Positions 11,365-22,370 of a stretch of DNA of 64,000 nucleotides are shown piece after piece. The notes under the pieces were generated by a model. The model was not told the DNA's origin. It did not search any database and saw nothing but the letters and a program-made list of their open reading frames with translations. Position numbers and translations under genes: made by a program. Source of the stretch: Elymus sibiricus (lineage: Eukaryota; Streptophyta; Magnoliopsida; Poales; Poaceae); assembly GCA_039707655.1 (NCBI GenBank), contig CM077665.1, positions 306,342,486 to 306,406,485 on the forward strand, in the 5' to 3' direction. Numbering within the stretch: the stretch's first letter is position 1; each line of letters opens with the position of its first letter.

Positions 11365-14300
11365 TTACTCATACACATTTTCTCTCGAACATTGCGCCTC
11401 TATTGCCCGAGCACCCTCCATTACTCCAGAGAAGTACAGCTCGGGGCGCCTATGCTCTTTCCCAGGCGGCGGAGGGGCGGTGGCTATCTTCATTGGATCC
11501 AGCCCCGGCCAGTGCACCTTGGCCTTCGCAAAGGTCATCCGAGCTCCCTCGATGCAAGAGGACCACCTTAGCGCGTCGATCCGGGGCGAGGCGTCGCTCA
11601 GCTTCTGCACCAGGCCGACGTAGCTGCCCGGTAGTGGCTCGTTGGCCCATAGCCGGATGCAGAGATCCTTCATGGTCGGCTCCGCCATCCGGTGTAGCTC
11701 CATCAGCTGCTTCAGCTGCTCAACAAGGAGAGGAGAGCGCTCGGGGGCTTCGAACTACGCCCAGAATAGACGAGCTTCATCTCCTTCTCCCCGCGAATCG
11801 TAGAACTGGTTCGCGTCCGCTGTGCTCTTCTGGAGGTCCGAGCAGGCACCTGAGGAACGCCATACTTGGGTAAGCAACTCAAACTTGCTATCTCCGTAGA
11901 CACACTGCAATAAATATGGCTTACCATCCATGATAGCTTTGGCTTGGTTGACTTGCTCTTCAAAAGACCGCCTATTCACCCGCTCCTTTTGGAGATTGGT
12001 TTTCAGGGTGGATAGTTCGGCGGCCTGCTCCTTGCCTTTCCGCTCAAGGTCCTCGCACTTTGGGCTGGCATCCTTGAGCTCCTGTTGGATTTCCTCCACC
12101 CGAGCCTCATACTTGTCGCTGGTGGCTCTTAGGGCGGAGAGCGCGGTAGCCGCTTCTTTGGCCGCCGCCTTCTCCACCGCAGCCTCCTGCTTTGCCTTCT
12201 CAAGCTCGGCCTTGAGCTTCTCAATCTCCTTCGTCGAGGCTGCATAAGCATAGACTTATATCAAGAAACCGTGTTGATAGTACGGTAAATAAGAGTTTTG
12301 ATACTCTCATCTGGCTTACCTTGCGCCTCGTCGAATCTCTTGTTTAGGGCGTCAAGCTCGTCTTCGGAGCTCTTGAGCTTCCGATTTAGCTCATCTAGCT
12401 CGGCAGCGTTAGTTGTCGCTGCCGTCGACGAAGCCTGTAACAAACAAAAACATATAACGTTACAGGGGTTTACAACCTCCGAACTGTCACTAAAATGATC
12501 CTGTGTCCGGTCCTCTTAAGGGCTGTTAGAACGATCCGAACACATATTGTCCTGTGCACAGTTCGGATAAGGATCTATGTTTGACCCCCAGGTAAGTTGT
12601 TTCAAACTCACCTGGGGCTCGGGGGCTGCCATGTATATATAATCATAACTCACAAAAAATAATATTTCACAAAATAGAGCATTACATGGCTTACATGGAA
12701 GCCCGTCAGGAGACCATTGAAGGCCTCCTTCAGTCCGTGGTCTACGGATTGAATGCTCTGCAATACCGCACCCAGGAGGGTGCGGTGCTCCCCGGAGATG
12801 GAGGCGCTTGACAGAGCCTCCCCCATAGCCGGCCACCCATTGGTTGGTGGCGCCATTGGGGGTCGGTTGACCCGATCTCCAACCGGAGATTGAACCGGTA
12901 CCTCCGGAGGCATGGTGCGCTCCGGAGACCGCTTTGGAGGTGACTGGACGTCTTCTCATCCGGTCTCCTCAGTATCCGGGAGAGGCCTCTCCCCCGGGTC
13001 TTCGGCGGCCGAGGTGTTAGCCTCGGCCATGACTTCATCACCCCTACCTCCAGTGTCCGGCTCCAAAGGAGCCTGTTGAGAGGACACCTCTGCGGTATCC
13101 TTCGCGGCGCCCGGAGGAGAGGGATGCGATGTGGTCCCGCTCTCCGCTAGCTCGGCGAGCGGGATCTCCCCGTCCGAGACTTGATCGGTGGGGAGGACTT
13201 GTGGTGGACTGCAAGTCAATAAGCGTTCACATGTTAGTAACATTCGAAACTTAGCATTAGTAGCTCAGGAGGTCTTCGGATCTTTACCTTCGAGGTGGGG
13301 GCTTGACCCTGAGGCTCCTTCGTGGAACCCTCTCGAAGTCCTCGGACTCAGTATCCGAGTCCGAGCTGTCACCGGACAGGGCTACCTGTGTCCGGCGTGC
13401 TTTCTTCTGGGCAGGAGCAAGTACGTCCTCTGAGTCGTCCGATGACGCCGCCCTCTTTCCTGTGAGGGGAGAATCGCCTCCCCCCTCAGCCTCATGCTCC
13501 TCCTCTTGATTCGAGGAGGCATGGGTTTCTTCGGACACAGCCCCTGGCTGGTCCCTGTTGCGCAGGCCTGCTCGGCCTGGCTTCTTCTTTTCCTTCTTCT
13601 CTGGCGCCATGTAAGGCGCCACGACGAGCATCTCCGACAGCAGCTGGGACCTAGGGTCTTCGGGCTGTGGAGCCGGGCACTTGATGCCCGTGGCCTTGCT
13701 CAGCCATTCCTACGGAAGTGATCGGAAAGCACTTAGTTTTTCTTTGGGAAGATAAAAGTCGATCTAATAGAACTATATCATACCTCGGAAGGGAGCTTAT
13801 CGGCGCGTAAGCCCTGGTCCTCCCTCTTGGCTGGCCAGTTCTCTTGCGCCTTGAACAGCGCCTTCCACAGCTTCTCCCGTGTGGTGCGGAAGAGTTGACG
13901 GATCGTAGGATCGTCGTCAGTCCGATAATTCCACGTGGGAGACCTCCGGCGCTGGCAGGGGAGGCTGCGCCGCCGAAGCATAACCTAGACCACGTTGGTC
14001 AGCCCGACTCCCTCCTTGATCATAGAGGCGATGCCCCTCTGCAGGTCATCTACCTCTGTTTCCAACCCCCAGTCGAGGCCCTTTCGGACCCATGAGGTCA
14101 ATCTGGCCGGGGGGCCGGACCTGAATTCGGCAGGAACAGTTCCGCCCTCCTCCCTTGGCTCGGTGATGTAAAACCACTCTTTTTGCCAAGTCTTGATGGT
14201 GTCGATGAAGGTGCCGGATGGCCATACCACACGCGGGAGCTTGCCGATGACCGCCCCGCCGCAGTCCGCGTGTGCGCCGGCGACACACTTCGGCTTGATG

Positions 14301-14653
14301 TTGAAGATCTTGAGCCACAGTCCGAAGTGTGGTTCGACTCGCAAGAAAGCCTCGCAGACGATGATGAAGGCCGATATACGCATGAAAGAGTTCGACGGGA
14401 GGTCGTGGAAGTCGAGGCCGTAGAAGAACATGAGGCCCCTCACGAAGAGGTGGAGCGGGAAGCTCAGTCCTCGGATGAAATGAGGGATGAAGACCACCCT
14501 CTCGTCTGGTTTGGGGGTGGGGATCACCTGGCCCTCCTCTGCGGCGTGGTGGAATATGTTGGCGGGGAGGTACCCGGCCTCTTTGAGGTCCCGGATGTCC
14601 TGGTCTGTGACTGAGGAAGCCTCCCAGTTGCCGCTAGAACCTGAGCCGGCCAT
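11365..14653 (-). pseudogene. Spliced antisense gene inside element D (putative gypsy-type transposon domain protein), five exons
   Basis: On the minus strand an ATG at 14653 (MAGSGSSGNWEAS) opens a gene I resolve into five exons: 14653-13784, 13709-13288, 13208-12695, 12434-12320 and 12239-11365. Every intron has GT...AG ends and every junction keeps the frame. Exon 1 carries the domain annotated in grasses as 'putative gypsy type transposon' (AGYLPANIFHHAA..., LFVRGLMFFYGLDFHDL...). Exon 2 is Lys/Arg- and Ser/Glu-rich. Exons 4 and 5 form a long coiled coil, followed by a C-terminal domain with LKQLMELHRMAEPTMKDL and WPGLDPMKI. In-frame stops are TAG 13985-13987, TGA 12956-12958 and TAG 11755-11757, all explicable by C-to-T change. 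The frame starting at 12959 is a shadow of exon 3. Function is unknown; related antisense ORFs occur in other grass Gypsy elements. Confidence 0.75.
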
Positions 14654-14770
14654 GGCTGATCTCGGAGGAGGAATGGGTGGAAAACCTAGATCTGGGCTCT
14701 GGAGGCTCAGTAGATTGGGGAAGCAGGGGTGCGAATGGGAAGTGCGGATAAGTCTTGGGGTTTCCTTCCC

Positions 14771-14783
14771 CTTTTATTGGGCT
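14771..14783 (-). promoter_or_regulatory. Possible promoter of the antisense gene
   Basis: The complement reads CCAATAAAAGGGG about 120 bp upstream of the antisense ATG at 14653. It combines a CCAAT word with an ATAAAA TATA-like word. It is the only such signal in the 250 bp upstream. This is positional inference. Confidence 0.3.
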
Positions 14784-15224
14784 TGTTGCCGTTTAGCCTC
14801 CCTTCACTGCGCCGTGAATCCCTCCGCTTCCCGAGACGTGCGTGCCGTTATACGCGCATGATTAAACATATCCCGTGTAAAACGGGGCACGATCTGTGCA
14901 TTGATGGATCGTGCTGATGAAAACGGCCTCAAACCGCGAATCGAGTCTTTACGACTCGACAGGTGGTCGTGGTGGGCCGTGGCCTTTCATCTGTAAGGTT
15001 GTCAGAGAGCGCTATTGACTCCCTGACGTTTGGCCTTCAAGGCTGAATTATTCCTGATGGTCGGACGATCTATGATCGGAAAAAACTACACGTCATCGGA
15101 GGCCGAGCTAAACTCGGCCGATCATTGTTCGGAGAAAGGAACTCGCCTCGCAAGCCAAAGACCCTGATCATTTGAAGCAGCTGGAGCTTGGACCCTTGGC
15201 GTTGGAGGCTAGTTCGGGGGCTAC
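14784..15224 (+). other. Element D 3' untranslated region with polypurine tract
   Basis: This is non-coding sequence between the antisense gene's 5' side and the 3' LTR. It ends in AGTTCGGGGGCTAC (15211-15224), the purine-rich plus-strand primer site just before the LTR. Confidence 0.65.
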
Positions 15225-15695
15225 TGAGGGAGTCCTGGTTTAAGGGGTCCTCGGGAGGTCGACCTATTGCTTATGGGCCGGACTATATGGGCCACTTGCC
15301 GAATACTAGATGGATTGAAGACCCTGTCTCCAGGAAGGAAGCTTCGAGAATCGTGGCTTGTCCTCCACGTTTGGAGTAGTGAATAGGCATGTTTATCCCT
15401 TCGACGTGTAACCGACCATCTGTAAACCCTAGGTACCCTCGGCGTCTATATAAGCCAGAGGGTTTTAGGTTGTAGGCCAACAGAACTCATCTAGGGTTTT
15501 AGCTACTTGATCTCGAGGTAGATCAACTCTGTAATCCTCATACTATCAATATAATCAAGCATGACATAGGGTATTACCTCCGTAGGAGAGCCCGAAACTG
15601 GGTAAAACCTTGTCCCCTTTGTCTCTTGTTACCATCGATCCTAGTCTCACAGCTCGGGACCCCCTACCCGAGATCCGCCGGTTTTGACACCGACA
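15225..15695 (+). repeat. Element D 3' LTR
   Basis: 471 bp, the same length as the 5' LTR, with 14 substitutions counted by eye (about 3.0%). It is followed by the target duplication ACTCC at 15696-15700. Confidence 0.95.
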
Positions 15696-15700
15696 ACTCC

Positions 15701-16105
15701 TTCACCATCCTTCATCTTAAACTTGTCAAGTTGACTTTGTAGCACATCCAACTTAGATTCCCTGACGGATTCGGTTCCTTGGTGCATATCAACCAAAGTA
15801 TCCCAAATTTCCTTTGCATTCTCAAGACGACTTATCTTGTCAAACTCTTCGGGGCATAGGCAATTGAATAGAATGTCGCATGCTTGAGCGTTGTATCGAA
15901 ACATCTTCAATTCTTCCGCGGCCGCTTCACGATCCTGTTCCTTTCCATCACCAAAGAATTCACCTTGCAATCCAACACGAACAACAGCCCAAACGGCGGG
16001 GTTATCACCAAGAATATGCATTTTCATTTTATTCTTCCAACTAGCAAAGTTTGTACCATCAAAATATGGACCTCTACGGTGGTAATTTCCCTCACTAGAC
16101 GCCAT
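15701..16105 (-). pseudogene. Element C gag N-terminal part (UBN2-type Copia gag), cut by element D
   Basis: A minus-strand frame from ATG at 16105 (MASSEGNYHRRGPYFDG), 34 bp downstream of the primer-binding site. It has the Copia gag signature of the DUF4219/UBN2 type: FDGTNFASWKNKMKMHI near the start, then LENAKEIWDTLVDMH and ESKLDVLQSQLDKFKMKDGEG. Element D splits the next codons at its ACTCC duplication, and the frame resumes at 6386 with about 20 more gag-like residues before the fusion described there. Gag would form the particle; this copy is dead through the insertion and the TAA at 6375-6377. Confidence 0.85.
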
Positions 16106-16138
16106 ACTCTCCTAGGTTGTGAAACCAATGCAATTTAG

Positions 16139-16156
16139 ACCAAAGCTCTGATACCA
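16139..16156 (-). other. Primer-binding site of element C (initiator tRNA-Met type)
   Basis: The complement reads TGGTATCAGAGCTTTGGT, matching the 3' end of plant initiator tRNA-Met at the usual TGGTATCAGAGC core. It lies two bases from the LTR and shows that the right LTR is the element's 5' LTR. Confidence 0.85.
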
Positions 16157-16158
16157 CT

Positions 16159-16795
16159 TGTAGGATCCACAGTATGTCTAAAGGGGGTGATTAGACTACT
16201 TTACCAATTAAAAATCTAGCCTTTCCCAATTTTAATGGTTGACAAGTTTTAGCAATTCTATCAAGTCAAGTACACCCTACACATGCAAATCTAAGAGTAT
16301 AGAAGCGGAAAGTAAAGACATGCAAGTGTAAGTAGAGGGTAGGGATAGGAAGATCAAATGCAATGGGGACTCAAAGATGTTTCCCATGGTTCCGATAGGT
16401 GCTGCTATTGTACGTACATGCTGATGGAGACTTCAACCCACGGAGGGTAGCGGTTGTGCGAGTCCACGGAGGGCTCCACCCACGAAGGGTCCACGAAGTA
16501 GCAACCTCGTCTATTCCATCACGTCTTACGTCCACAAAGGACTAGCCTCACTCGAGGTAGATCTTCGCGAAGTAGGTTATCTCCTTGCCCTTACAAACTT
16601 CTTGGTTCAACTCCGCATGAATTGGAGGCTCCCAAGCGACACCTAACCAATCTAGGAGAGACCACTCACCAAAAGGTAATAGATGTGGTATGGATGATGA
16701 ACTCCTTGCTCTTGTGCTTCAAAAGATAGTCTCCTCAACATTCAATCACTCTCTCACATATTTTGCTTGGTAGAAGAGATTGATTAGATGGAAAG
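16159..16795 (-). mobile_element. Element C right LTR (its 5' LTR), part 1
   Basis: It starts TGTAGGATCC next to the primer-binding site. It runs to the GAAAG target site of element A at 16791-16795 and continues after A at 31118. The two parts together give an LTR of about 1.5 kb. Confidence 0.85.
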
Positions 16796-19700
16796 TGTGA
16801 CACCCTGGATTTTGGCTACAGTGATCATTGTAATTAAGCAAAGTGATGACGATGAACAGTGCCCAATCATTTTGCTAAGTAGAATGTGATCAAGTTGAAA
16901 TTCATATCTCATTTTAAATTTCACCTCAAAAGGGCATTGAATTTTAATGTGATAAAATAAAGTTGCAAACAGCATATGAAAAATGTTGCACGCTTGTTAA
17001 AAATTCCAAAACAAATGATATTAAGGAAAACAACATCACCAACCTACTGGTGTGGACCCCCACCATCCAAAACAGTACCCAAAACAGCCCCATTTATTTC
17101 ATTTCCAATCATGAATAATTCAAATGAATTCAATTAAATCCCAAACCCACTGTGGCATAGCAGAATTTGCAGGGTATTTAATTTGGCAAGCTTCACATTT
17201 TTTCTAAACTCATTTGCTATTAAAAGAAAATGCAAAACAATAAAGAAAATAGAAAACAGAAAAAGAAAGAAAAGAAAAAAGTCCCCACCCTGCCCTGGGC
17301 CTTAGGCCACAGTGGCAGGCCCAGGCCAGCCCAGCCAGCCCCTTTGGTCGTCTCCCACCTCGCTACAGTGGGGCGACCGTAGCGCGCGCGCGCGACCGAG
17401 CTCGTCCCCGCCGGACCAGCTCGCCGGCGATGGACCGGCGGGTATAAGGCCGCCCCCGTGCCCCTGCCCGCCGCCTGTAGCCCTAGATCTCACCTGCCCC
17501 CCTCCCTCTTTCGCTCTCTGCTTTTCCCCCGCTCGAGCCCGCGCCGCCGCCACCATGGACGCCGGCTAGACGCAGCCACCGCCACTCCCGCGCCCTGCCG
17601 ACACGTCCACGAGCTCCGCCGCGACCACCCCGTCCTCCTCGACCGCTAGAACGAGCCCCAGAGCCCCTGCAACGACGGCCACGAGTTCCTTCTTCCTCGG
17701 ATCGCCGCCGCGCTCCGGCGACCGTTCCGGCTACTCCATGCCTCCCCCGAGCCCGCTAAGCACACCTGCAGGACCCCAGTGAGCTCCTGCTCCTTTCCCC
17801 TCTCCCACCTCGACGAATCCATAGCCGTAGCGCCCGTTGCCACCGAAGCCGAAGCTCGGTTCCGCCGGCGACCATACGGTGACCTTTTGGTCCAACCGAC
17901 GCCGCCGTTCGACTCCACGCACTGCGTAGGCCCGCGTAGCACGTTTAGTTTGCTCGTTTTCATCCTCGTTTGCGCACTGCCATCGGCGCCCGAACTCACC
18001 GCCGCCAACCTCGACAACGGCGACGCCACCGTCCACCGTTGCTCCTCCCGATGGCTGGAATGGAACGGCGACGACGCCAGCTTTCGAACGCATCAAGAAC
18101 GGCTCGATTTGGTGTGCCGTAGGCGAAACCCGACCCCCCTCGCCGTCTCTGGTGCTCGCCGGAGCTCATCCGGCGACGAACGCCGGCCGCCGTTGACGAG
18201 GCCAGGCTGGGGCCACTCGCAGGGTCACTGACCCGCGGGCCCCGAGCCTCCTGGTCGACCGTTGACTTGGTCAACCTGCTGACTGGGCGCTGACCAGTCA
18301 ATGACAGGTGGGTCCCAGTCCCCCTGTGCAAATGACAGGTGGGCCACCCCTGTCAGTTGCTAAATAGAAAATTAGATTAGTAAAAATAATTAATTTAACA
18401 CTAATGACTCACTGACAAATGGACCCCACATGCTAATTAATCTCTGTATAGTTTAAAATAACCCTGGTTAGCCACTGAGTCTATGACAATAGGGCCCCAC
18501 ATGTCAGTTTTGACTCTGGTCAGCCCCTGTTGACCTGCTGATGTCATGTTGATGTCATGATGACGTCATCATTTACTATTCTGGATAAATTCGAATTTAA
18601 ATAAATAAATAATTCCAGAAATTGATTAAAACTTTAAAAATTAATAGAAAATAATCCTTAGCTCAGATGAAAAAGTTTTATACATGAAAGTTCATCAGAA
18701 AAATCCCACGAATCTGATAATGTCGTCCGTTCATCTGTCACATGCTCCTAGCATGATGAACATGGAACTTTTCCCCTCCGGATCGTCTGTCCGATAATTC
18801 CAAAGACCCGGGAAATATCGTCAGATATTCTCCCGCTACGTCTGCAACGTGTAGTACCGCGTTAGTACATACCTAGCTCTGCATATTGTCATGTCATGCA
18901 TCGTGATGCATTTGTCCGCTTAATATTTATTGTTTCTTCCCACCCCCTCTTCTCTCCGGTAGACCCCGAGACTGACGGTGCTGCCGGGTACGACTACACC
19001 ATTGACGATCAGCCTTTTGCCGCAGAGCAGCAAGGCAAGCAACCCCCCTTGAGCATTCCGATATCGCCTATTCCCTTCCCTCTTATTCTTGCATTAGATT
19101 TTTGCTACTATATTAGTTAGCTCCTATTCTGATGCATAGCCTATTTTTGATAAACTGCTACTATACCTGCAATCATATCAACTGCTTAGTATAGGTTGAT
19201 CAATGAATCCCCAGTGGCCCCTTAGTCCCAGTTGCCCCTGCTTCTTCATCGACGACTCGACGACATGAAGAGTCGAAGACTCGGTCAACCGACCGACAAG
19301 CCAGGCCCCTCACATCACCGCACACCCCTTATTTGTACGACTCTGCGGAGTTACTATCGAGTACCGAGGGTGACACCTCCTGAAGTACTCATGATGCTAA
19401 CTCTGTGGTGCAGCTAGTCGGTCGTGGTTATCGAGGGTGATTCCTCCTTCACCACTCCCGACGATGACTCTGTCGTGCAACCCCTCAAGTGTGGGACCCT
19501 CGAGGGTGATTCCTCTAAGTCCACCTTGACGGTTTCATCGAGCGGGGCCCTTTGAGGGTGATTCCTCAGGTTCCGTCTTGATGTTTTATACACACAATTA
19601 CTATGACCTGGTTACAGCAACATGTTGGTGATGGGTCGGCCCTGAGGGGTACCCACGGTTTGATGTTGATGAGGCGTGGACGGGCAGGAGAGGCCCTTGC

Positions 19701-20982
19701 CACACATCCTCGAGACGGGGTGACGGGACCGCACTTTACGGGCCACGCTTGCCCCGCATTAATAAAATGCTAATGGGTTGGGTATTTGATCTGAGTTGGT
19801 CGTTGGCCTTACTGCGCACCAAACCATCACGTGGGAAAGTTATGGGCACTCAGCGTTGTTGTATCAGCCGAAGCTCTTCGGACGTCAGCAATGGAGCGGC
19901 GCGCGCCAGATTGGACTGGAGAGTACAGCTCTTGGACTGGAGTGTGCTAGGTCTGCTTCCGGCCGCGTTCGCATCGTGCAGGAATGCAAGGGCAAGTGGG
20001 CCCACGAACCTGCGCGCTTAGGATTTAGACCGGCGGGCTGGCCTCTTCGTTGAGCCTAGGTGGGGCGACGACGTGCTGCTATCCCGAGGCCGGGCATGAC
20101 CCAGGAAAGTGTGTCCGGCCGGAGGTGATCAGGCGTGTTGGAGATGCGGTGCACCCCTGCAGGGATGATTAATCTATTCGAATAGCCGTGTCCACGGTAA
20201 CAGGACGACTTGGAGTTATACTTTGACCCCCTACAACTATAATTGTGATTTAATTTGAAATGAATTGTGGTTCCGAGATTGCTTCCTCGCAGGGAGTCGA
20301 GGAAGAATCTCTGGGCGTGGTTACTTAATAAAATTGCTACAATAATATGAATATATATGAGATACCAGTCTACTCTCTTCTAATGCTGTAAGATGCTGAA
20401 GATGCTAGTCTTCGATAGGACTAGGCCTTCCCCCTATTCTTGCTTCCTGCAGTCAGTCCAGATATAACCCCTCCCCTTGATAATGATGCATACATAGCAT
20501 AGTTCTGATGTCAGTCTTGCGAGTACTTTGGATGAGTACTCACCGCTGCTTTGCTTTCTCTTTCCCCCTCGATACGATTCTGCGTTCAGACGATGGAGCC
20601 CAGGAGATGGAGTACACCGGAGACGACTACTACACCACCGTAGGAGCCTACTACTACCTGGAGAACGCCGATTCTCAGGAGTAGTTAGGAGGTTCCCAGG
20701 CAGGAGGCCTCGCCTCTTTCGATTCGCTGCTTATGTTTGTGTTAGCCTTCTTAAGGCAAAACTTGTCTAACTTATGTCTGTACTCAGATATTATTTGCTT
20801 CCGCTGACTCATGCGTGTCGAGCTTTGTATTCGAGCCCTCGAGGCCCCTGGCTTGTAATATGAAGATGTATGACTTTAATTTGTGTCTAGTGTTGTGTTG
20901 TGATATCAATCAGTGAGTCCCTAATCTTGGTCGTACGCATTGCGTGTATGTTTAGCGTACGGTCGAAATCAGGGGCGTCACA
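16796..20982 (+). repeat. Element A 5' LTR
   Basis: 4187 bp from TGTGACACCCTGG to GGGGCGTCACA. A GC-rich block at 17290-18350 yields many open frames on both strands (for example 17302-17556, 17996-18331). They are present as part of the LTR in both copies and have no motif, so I treat them as chance frames. A possible TATA-like GGGTATAAGG lies at 17439-17448. Confidence 0.95.
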
Positions 20983-20985
20983 AGT

Positions 20986-20998
20986 TGGTATCAGAGCC
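20986..20998 (+). other. Primer-binding site of element A (initiator tRNA-Met type)
   Basis: TGGTATCAGAGCC three bases after the LTR end. Confidence 0.9.
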
Positions 20999-21303
20999 GA
21001 CTGCCTGTAGGTAGCCCCCTTTCCAACTCCTTGGCCGAAGTTGAGTCCAGTACTTGAAAAACTTTACTAACATAGTTATGTGGCTTACGGGCCCACATCT
21101 CAATCGGGTGGTATTAGGATCTTTTATTCCTCATCCTCTCTCTGGGTTCTGATCTCTCTTCTCTTTCGGGTTAAAGATTTTCCTAACTCTGACCTTAGGT
21201 TTTCGTGATCACATCCACCGGAGAATTGTTTCGTCGAAAATTGTCTTCTTTGAAGTTATGATGCACGCACTGTCATTTGACATCTTGAATCTCCTTTTTA
21301 CAG

Positions 21304-22101
21304 ATGCGTCCCGCTAGGCAGATCGTTCGTCTGACCTTCGCGCACGATACGACTGGGTTCCCGGCCATTCTGGTCGACCTCTTGAAGAAGCTGGGATATC
21401 GCTGGTACCCTGAGTACACTGTTTACGAGGACTACCGCGAGTTCAACCAGGAACAGTATGAGGCTGAGATGGTTATCTGGGATCGACAGGACCTCTCCAT
21501 CACTAAGCTGCACACCTTCCGTGGCATTGGAGTGACTGTTGAGATGGCAGTACAGGATGCTGCCTATGCTGCTATTGTTCGTCTCCGTGCAGCGAACCCT
21601 TGTTTGGCGGAGACGGCATACAGATACATCCCGTATATCCCTGCTGAAGTTGATACGGCAGCCGACGCTGAGGTCTTGACCCCTTTCACACAGCAACGTA
21701 CCGACCGGTCCTATAGTGCTGTCTGCACCCCCTACGTGAGTCGTCGTTACGACCCACAGGTTCTGGTCCAGTAAACTGAGGCACTGGATCGCATTGTCAG
21801 GGCTCTTATAGTCGAGCTGTACGCCACCCGAGCTCGTCTTCATCAGGCTATGGTGCAGTTGTTGCCAGTAGTCAGTGCGAGGATACATCCGGAGTACATC
21901 CTTTGCCCACGCCGGACAGAGTTTCCTCCAGGTCTCGAATGGCCTGAGGTTGGGGGTCGTACCCCGGCATGTGGACCTGCGCTCCCGCTTGATATGCAGA
22001 TTCTGCATCAGAGTGTGCACGGGATGCAGGACCCTGCCACCAGGTTTCACATACAGGGTCATCTGCAGTTCCATGGCTACTTTCGTTGTCCCCGACGTTG
22101 A
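21304..22101 (+). pseudogene. Extra ORF of element A between the 5' LTR and gag; function unknown
   Basis: A frame of about 265 codons starts at ATG 21304 (MRPARQIVRLTFAHD). A single TAA at 21772-21774 interrupts it, and it resumes in the same frame to 22101 (ending FRCPRR). The N-terminal half has a distinctive run (LLKKLGYRWYPEYTVYEDY). The rest is of mixed composition, with no signal peptide or membrane segment and no zinc or catalytic motif I recognise. It precedes gag by about 270 bp on the same strand, so it would be the first ORF of the genomic RNA. Similar hypothetical proteins with a QIVRL(S/T)F start exist in Triticeae annotations, to my memory. It is not gag: the gag homology begins at 22371. 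It could encode an accessory factor or be an old capture. Confidence 0.6.
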
Positions 22102-22370
22102 TGTAGCTTATCGCTGTGTCCCGTTGTTGTATCCCTCCACCGCGTGCCTGCGTGCCGCCTAGTTGTCTAGGTTATTTTTATGCCGGACCTATCGTCTATT
22201 TTGTAACAGACTTATTGTTTGTAATAGACCTATGTAAGGATCTGTATGTTGGAATTTGAACTACTATGTCGTATCTATTGCACTTCCTTCTTTGTGCAAT
22301 TTACTTCATGAATGATTCTTTGTCTTTGCAATTACACAATGCTAAACTACCACTGTTAAAATTTGACAGA

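Larger units (their letters stand above)
6387..15695 (+). mobile_element. Fatima-like non-autonomous Gypsy element D, complete with LTRs and target duplication
   Basis: A full-length 9309 bp element with two 471 bp LTRs (6387-6857, 15225-15695). It is flanked by the 5 bp duplication ACTCC at 6382-6386 and 15696-15700. It carries a gag-protease frame on the plus strand, no reverse transcriptase, RNase H or integrase, and a spliced antisense gene in the second half. The LTR start (TGAGGGAGTCCTGGTTTA), the LTR end (GGTTTTGACACCGACA) and the leader (TTGGTGCTTTCATTGAGAG) agree with the Triticeae Fatima family as I remember it. It lies inside the gag gene of Copia element C. Confidence 0.9.

Noticed and set aside
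12516..12959. 147-residue minus-strand frame starting MRRRPVTSKAVSG
   Set aside because: It overlaps exon 3 of the antisense gene in another frame; the exon 3 frame continues across a single TGA and ends at a proper splice donor.
14183..14614. 143-residue plus-strand frame in element D
   Set aside because: It is antisense to exon 1 of the five-exon gene, whose protein matches a known domain type.
17302..18331. Long Arg/Pro/Ala-rich frames on both strands (also 27390-28464)
   Set aside because: They lie in GC-rich LTR sequence, overlap each other on both strands, are broken differently in the two LTR copies and have no motif.
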